Shown here: positions 51,936 to 55,512 of the stretch, piece by piece
Numbering within the stretch: the first letter of the stretch is position 1
Layout: each line of letters begins with the position of its first letter
Position numbers and translations under genes: made by a program
Assembly: GCA_035476575.1 (NCBI GenBank)
Contig: DATILL010000009.1
Location: forward strand, 1-55,512
Length of the DNA: 55,512 nucleotides
Direction: 5' to 3'
Source of the DNA: DATILL01 sp035476575
GTDB lineage: Bacteria; Actinomycetota; Actinomycetes; Mycobacteriales; JACQDL01
The notes under the pieces: generated by a model
Told to the model about the DNA's origin: nothing
Seen by the model: only the letters and a program-made list of their open reading frames with translations
Database searches by the model: none

Positions 51936-53017
51936 GCGGCGTCAAATGGTCATCGCGACACCCGATAAGATTATACCGGAGTGTCGAGTGGATGGGGAGG
52001 GTGAATGAGCGGGGGGCTACCGTTGCTGCTGGAGGAGCGGGAGACGATCTCTCGGGAGTTGGTACGCGACTCCTCGGCTCGGTCGATCGCGAAGCTGCTC
52101 GGACGGCATCACTCGGCGATCTCCCGGGAGATCAACAACAACGGCGGCCGTGACAAGTACCGTGCGGTGGAGGCGCAGCGGCGTAGCGAGGCGTTGCGGA
52201 CCCGGCCGAAACCACGGAAGCTCGCCGCGTGCCGCCGGTTACACGATGCGGTCAACGACGGGCTAGCACAGAAGTGGTCGCCGCGGCAGGTCAGCCGGCG
52301 GCTACGCTTGGACTACCCGGATGATGAGGACATGCGCGTGTCAGCCGAGACGATCTACCAGTGCCTGTACCTGCAGGCCCGTGGCACGCTGCGGACCGAG
52401 CTGAAGCTGGCGTTGCGTACCGGCCGTACGCGGCGGGTCGACCGGTCCCGCGCGGCGGTGACCAGGGGAAAGATCCCCGACATGATCAACATCAGTGAGC
52501 GGCCGAAGGAAGCCGACGACCGTGCGGTCCCGGGGTTTTGGGAAGGGGACTTGATTATCGGTAAGGGCAACAAGTCCCAGGTCGCCACCCTGGTGGAGCG
52601 CACCACCCGGTTCACGATGCTCGTCCGGATCCCTTACGATCGCACTGCCGAGCGGGTCGCGTTGCTGCTGGGTAAGAAGATGGAGACGCTGCCGGAGCTC
52701 CTGCGTAAGTCCGTCACCTGGGATCAGGGTAAGGAGATGGCCCGGCACGCCGAGTTCACCGTGGCGACCGGTGTCGACGTGTACTTCTGTGACCCGCACT
52801 CGCCGTGGCAACGCGGCAGCAACGAGAACACCAACGGGCTGCTGCGGCAGTACTTCCCCAAGGGTACCGACCTGTCCTTGCATTCCCAGGCCGACCTTGA
52901 TAGGGTCGTCGCAGAGCTGAATGGACGACCCCGCGAGACCCTCGGTTGGCGGACACCATCTGAGATGTTCAGCAAATTGCTTGCGGAGCACGTGTCGCCA
53001 TGATCACTTGAGACCGC
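51936..53017 (+). mobile_element. IS30-family insertion sequence
   Basis: About 1.08 kb. The left terminal repeat (51936-51961) and the right one (52992-53017) match inversely at 21 of 26 positions by my count, with the inner ends GTGTCGC and GCGACAC identical. The right repeat overlaps the last codons of the transposase gene. Size and single DDE transposase fit IS30. A short target duplication could not be settled by eye. Confidence 0.75.
52005..53003 (+). CDS. IS30-family transposase
   Basis: 332 residues, somewhat short for the family. The N-terminal helix-turn-helix is 'SARSIAKLLGRHHSAISREI'. The DDE catalytic core is visible: first Asp in 'FWEGDLIIG', second Asp in 'TWDQGKEM', Glu in 'NENTNGLLRQYFPKG'. 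The core ends with 'NGRPRETLGWRTPSEMF', also typical. The frame is unbroken, so it may still be active. It lies between a cysteine-rich fragment and the tail of a toxin gene. GGGGAGG precedes ATG 52005. Confidence 0.92.
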   Translation: MSGGLPLLLEERETISRELVRDSSARSIAKLLGRHHSAISREINNNGGRDKYRAVEAQRRSEALRTRPKPRKLAACRRLHDAVNDGLAQKWSPRQVSRRLRLDYPDDEDMRVSAETIYQCLYLQARGTLRTELKLALRTGRTRRVDRSRAAVTRGKIPDMINISERPKEADDRAVPGFWEGDLIIGKGNKSQVATLVERTTRFTMLVRIPYDRTAERVALLLGKKMETLPELLRKSVTWDQGKEMARHAEFTVATGVDVYFCDPHSPWQRGSNENTNGLLRQYFPKGTDLSLHSQADLDRVVAELNGRPRETLGWRTPSEMFSKLLAEHVSP

Positions 53018-53022
53018 CCTCT

Positions 53023-53250
53023 TGTGACGAGTTCAGCTTCGCCTCAACGCGCGAAGGTGGTGAGGGTTCGCGCGTCGAAGAAGTGCATGAAGACGAGCAG
53101 GACTGCCAGGGTGGCACTATCAGTTGGTCCTATCGAAATCTGTCGATCAACGAGGGTGACCAGTTCCTTGTGGTGATCAGCTATCCGGACAAGATAGCTG
53201 AGCAGGTCTGGCAAGGCCAAGAAGTCAAGGTGGGTCAATGCTCAAGCTAG
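53023..53250 (+). pseudogene. C-terminal tail of a NucA/NucB-like nuclease toxin
   Basis: The frame right after the insertion element reads 'CDEFSFASTREGG', then 'DCQGGTISWSYRN' and 'NEGDQFLVVIS', ending at 53250. This resembles the end of NucA/NucB-type DNases (CDEYPFAS...EGG... and a QGG segment), which in actinobacteria occur as toxin tips of polymorphic secreted proteins. Everything upstream is missing; the sequence on the other side of the element does not supply it. The last 13 bases overlap the start of the next gene, a presumed immunity protein. Confidence 0.65.
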
Positions 53251-53816
53251 AGCGCGTACGGCGCTATGCCTGGGCCGATGAGGCCCACGACCTGGCCTGG
53301 ACCCTTGCCGTGGTTGAGGGTCTCGACCCAGCAGGCGTGGTAGCGGCTTATGGCGGTGACCCAGCACGATCAGTTGGCTCGATTACGTTCGAGCAGGAAC
53401 AGGTGCCGGTAGGCGAGTTCGGTAAGTATCATTACCTGCAGGTTCTGGCTCGTGAGCGGCATGTCCTCGCCATCGAGAATAATGGCTGGGCTGGGAAGAG
53501 TGTTGAGGTGGCCAAGGGGGCGTCCCGAGACCGCGGTCGCTTCTTCAGCGTCTACTGGAGCTTGAACGCGAACTATACGCTTACCCAAGCTATCGACGGC
53601 CGCATCGTGGCGCACTTTGATCCGTTGACCGTTCAGCACCCGGCCCCGCCGGGGGAAATCTACCCGGCCTGGATCACGGACGTCGTGTTCACGGACGACT
53701 CGTTGCACGCAGTGTTGCTGGCGCTCCTGGAGGAGCAGACCGGCCTGGCTTTTGCCCGAGAGTGGCTGACGGCCGAGCTGCCTGCCTACCGCATACCTGA
53801 CGACCTTACGGGGTAG
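53238..53816 (+). CDS. DUF6461-like protein, presumed immunity protein
   Basis: 192 residues, cytoplasmic, no signal peptide. 'YAWADEAHDLAWTLAVVEGL' at the start, followed by 'VAAYGGDPARSVGSI', 'HVLAIENNGWAGKS' and 'FFSVYWSLNANYTLTQAIDG', is the DUF6461-like pattern. The ATG lies within the last codons of the toxin tail, the usual place of an immunity gene. With the toxin truncated, it is now an orphan. Base composition is a little lower in GC than the housekeeping genes. The immunity role is inferred from context only. Confidence 0.7.
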   Translation: MLKLERVRRYAWADEAHDLAWTLAVVEGLDPAGVVAAYGGDPARSVGSITFEQEQVPVGEFGKYHYLQVLARERHVLAIENNGWAGKSVEVAKGASRDRGRFFSVYWSLNANYTLTQAIDGRIVAHFDPLTVQHPAPPGEIYPAWITDVVFTDDSLHAVLLALLEEQTGLAFAREWLTAELPAYRIPDDLTG

Positions 53817-53871
53817 TAGCAGTCGGCCCGGTCAGCTCGGGCGAGCGCGCGTTAGATGCTGGGAAGGTTGA

Positions 53872-54060
53872 CTATGGGGCGTGCCCGAGGTCGTCGGTGC
53901 GGCGTCGTACGGCGGCGGCCTCGTCGTCGTGGCCGAGCTGGTCGAGGACCGTGGCCAGCGTGCCGAGTGCGCCGCGCAGGTAGGCGTTGAACGCCCGGGG
54001 AAGGTGGCGGACCAGGCCCTCGTAGCCGGCGACCGACTCCAAGGCTGTGCCCGGGAGTGT
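53872..54060 (-). pseudogene. Detached TPR-like tail of the trypsin-like protein
   Basis: Directly after the protease TGA (54061-54063) the same frame stays open for 62 more codons to a TAG at 53872-53874. It reads 'YEGLVRHLPRAFNAYLRGAL', then 'TLATVLDQLGHDDEAAAVRR', like the last helices of a TPR array. Proteases of this class often carry a long TPR region, most of which is missing here. This looks like the remains of a larger gene after an internal deletion. Confidence 0.5.
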
Positions 54061-54828
54061 TCAGGGCCACGTAGTCCTCACCACCCGCTCGGCGACCGGC
54101 TCCAGCTCGGCCGCGACCGCGTCCAGCAGCCGGCCCAGCCGGCGCCGCGCGGCCGTCACGGTGTCGGCGGCCCTGGTCGCCGCGGCATTGGCGGTCGCGA
54201 CGTCGTACCCCTGCCTGGCGAGGGTGGCGACGATGGTGGCGGTGGGCACCAGCACCGCGCCGAGGTCCTGCCTCGGGTCGCGGCTGGCCTTGAGCATGCC
54301 GACCAGCGGCCCGGCGGACACGTCGATCACGCCGGCCCCGCTGGCGCCGCCCCGCACCTGGCCGCGCGAGGTCTTGACGAACCGGTGCGCCGGGTCTGGG
54401 CTGCCGGCCCGCTCGCCCTCGGAGGTCATCGTCATGTGGTCCCAGAACGGGCCGTCGGCCAGCAGCGGGCAGCCGTAGGCGAACAGCTCGCGGCCGTTCT
54501 CCGGCAGCGCCTCGCCGCCGAGCGGGACGGACGGGTGGTCGGCCACCGGCACGGCCAGCAGTGCCACGTCGGGGTAGGAGTAGACCTTCTCCTCGGCGTT
54601 CGCCGGCTCCCGGACGTGTACCTCCGCGGGGTGTTCCGTGCCGTCGTACGCCACGGCGTAGCTGCCGCCGGGAACCTGCGGTACGACGTGCGCGCAGGTG
54701 ACCACCTGGCCGGGGGCGACGAAGAAACCAGTGCCGGACCTGTGCTGGACGCCGTTCGCCGTGCGGGTGACCACCCGGACGGTGGCCGCGATCAGTCCCT
54801 CGCGGTGCCGGCTGCGGTAGTTGCGCAC
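54061..54828 (-). CDS. Trypsin-like serine protease of a Trypco1 system
   Basis: 255 residues. The catalytic triad is visible: His47 in 'VTCAHVV', Asp87 in 'YPDVALLAV', Ser163 in 'GGASGAGV'. There is no signal peptide, so it acts inside the cell. After the protease core it ends in a short helical region, then a TGA, with an in-frame continuation downstream. The gene begins at GTG 54828, seven bases after the Trypco1-family gene, and the two form an operon. In actinomycete conflict systems such proteases are effector modules; here it may be a shortened form. Confidence 0.85.
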   Translation of the reverse strand: MRNYRSRHREGLIAATVRVVTRTANGVQHRSGTGFFVAPGQVVTCAHVVPQVPGGSYAVAYDGTEHPAEVHVREPANAEEKVYSYPDVALLAVPVADHPSVPLGGEALPENGRELFAYGCPLLADGPFWDHMTMTSEGERAGSPDPAHRFVKTSRGQVRGGASGAGVIDVSAGPLVGMLKASRDPRQDLGAVLVPTATIVATLARQGYDVATANAAATRAADTVTAARRRLGRLLDAVAAELEPVAERVVRTTWP

Positions 54829-54835
54829 GGGCCTG

Positions 54836-55165
54836 CTACTCGTCCTTGCCCCACTCGAGGGTGACCGTGACCGAGCCCTCGGCCTTGCCGTCCACGAACA
54901 GGGCGGTGAGCTTCCCGGCCCGCATCGCGAAGCTCATCGAGAACTCGACGGTGGCCCTGCGCGGCGCCACCGCCTCCATCGCCTTGCGGAAGCCGGCCGA
55001 GAAGTCCTCAATCGCGCCCATCGCGTCGGACAGGCTCGGCAGGCCGCCGGCCACGAGCTGCTCGCCGCCGGGACCGCCGGGGCCGTCGTCGTCCAGGTCG
55101 ACGACCGGCAGGACGACGACCTGCCCGCTCGGTGTCGCGGCCGTGACCAGTCGTGTTTCCGACAC
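54836..55165 (-). CDS. Trypco1-family (CU044_2847-like) protein
   Basis: 109 residues. The N-terminal strands ('SETRLVTAATPSGQVVVLPV'), the central helix ('GAIEDFSAGFRKAMEAV') and the C-terminal strands ('VEFSMSFAMRAGKLTALF', 'GSVTVTLEWGKDE') match the trypsin-co-occurring domain family. It is thought to link a sensor to the protease, though its precise role is unknown. GGGAGGAC precedes GTG 55165. It is the first gene of the protease operon. Confidence 0.82.
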   Translation of the reverse strand: MSETRLVTAATPSGQVVVLPVVDLDDDGPGGPGGEQLVAGGLPSLSDAMGAIEDFSAGFRKAMEAVAPRRATVEFSMSFAMRAGKLTALFVDGKAEGSVTVTLEWGKDE

Positions 55166-55340
55166 GCCGTCCTCCCCTTCCCGATGCACAGCCCAGCATG
55201 GACCCGCCTGCCCGCCCGCGCGGGCAAATCGCCGATCCATGACCCTACGGGCAGCACCTAGCGGAGATGGGCGGGGCGCGAACCGCTACCCTGACCGGTG
55301 CCCCACGTGCGGGCGCACGTGCGGGCGGATGCCGGATGCC

Positions 55341-55413
55341 GGGCCTCTAGCTCAACTGGCAGAGCAGCGGACTTTTAATCCGCGGGTTGTGGGTTCGAGT
55401 CCCACGGGGCCCA
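55341..55413 (+). tRNA. tRNA-Lys (anticodon TTT)
   Basis: 73 nucleotides. The acceptor stem GGGCCTC pairs with GGGGCCC (one T-G pair), the anticodon stem GCGGA/TCCGC encloses CTTTTAA with anticodon TTT, and the T arm is GTGGG-TTCGAGT-CCCAC. The discriminator base is A and CCA is not encoded. It reads AAA/AAG lysine codons. tRNA genes are common integration sites, but no integrase is in view. Confidence 0.96.
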
Positions 55414-55512
55414 CCCCTCCTGAACTGGGATTTCACCTGGGGCCACGATTTTATGGCCAGGCTCGTGACATCAAGCGTGACGCGAGAGGCTCTACGCTGC
55501 TCTCGTGAGTGC
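55414..55512. other. Right edge after tRNA
   Basis: Nothing was identified. The last bases contain GTG that could begin a gene continuing outside the window. Confidence 0.3.

Overview
The window is high-GC DNA with the GTG starts, GTGA/ATGA stop-start overlaps and gene families of an actinomycete. Gene content (dynamin-like GTPase pair, GTP-type PEP carboxykinase, DUF222-HNH nuclease, trypsin/Trypco1 pair, PIMT-linked graspetide locus) would fit Micromonosporales or a relative, but the genus is an inference. No rRNA, CRISPR array, phage or replication origin was seen. One tRNA-Lys(TTT) lies at the right edge.

Layout. (1) 1-13.1 kb holds housekeeping and stress genes: a partial fructosamine kinase, a small unknown protein, a low-molecular-weight phosphatase coupled to an acyl-CoA synthetase, an Hsp70-like membrane protein followed by two dynamin-like GTPases, a TrmH-type RNA methyltransferase, a TldD/TldE-like pair and a VapBC-type toxin-antitoxin. 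(2) 13.2-21.8 kb holds an O-antigen-ligase-like membrane protein translationally coupled to a small secreted protein, then pckG, a lipoprotein, and a methylthioadenosine salvage set (purine nucleoside phosphorylase, mtnA, MTA/SAH deaminase) and a CYTH-like protein. (3) 21.8-27.2 kb holds a TPR-CHAT caspase-like protein with tiny neighbouring ORFs, a SirB1-type transglutaminase-core protein, a ~0.9 kb stretch without a gene, and a small lectin built of three nearly identical 45-residue repeats.

(4) 27.2-49.8 kb is a large surface-polysaccharide and unusual-sugar cluster on both strands: two NAD-dependent epimerases, two TylC3-type sugar methyltransferases, a sugar nucleotidyltransferase, a PIG-L deacetylase, an RmlC-type epimerase, a PLP aminotransferase, an O-antigen polymerase/ligase, a Wzz-like protein, four glycosyltransferases (one a GT2-GT4 fusion), a secreted lyase-like protein, a GNAT acyltransferase and a flippase. 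Together they would make, modify, flip, polymerise and trim a decorated glycan.

(5) Inside that cluster, 32.3-35.6 kb is a gene graveyard: a RiPP precursor of the ATP-grasp (graspetide/imiditide) type with a deleted and frameshifted ATP-grasp ligase and a frameshifted isoaspartate-methyltransferase homologue, then a partial copy of the upstream epimerase gene, then wreckage of a DNA cytosine-5 methyltransferase. This is the most unusual part of the window.

(6) 49.8-55.5 kb is a conflict-type region: a DUF222-HNH nuclease gene, an IS30-family element with recognisable terminal inverted repeats, the tail of a NucA/NucB-like toxin followed by a DUF6461-type presumed immunity gene, a trypsin-like protease with an amputated TPR tail, its Trypco1 partner, and the tRNA.
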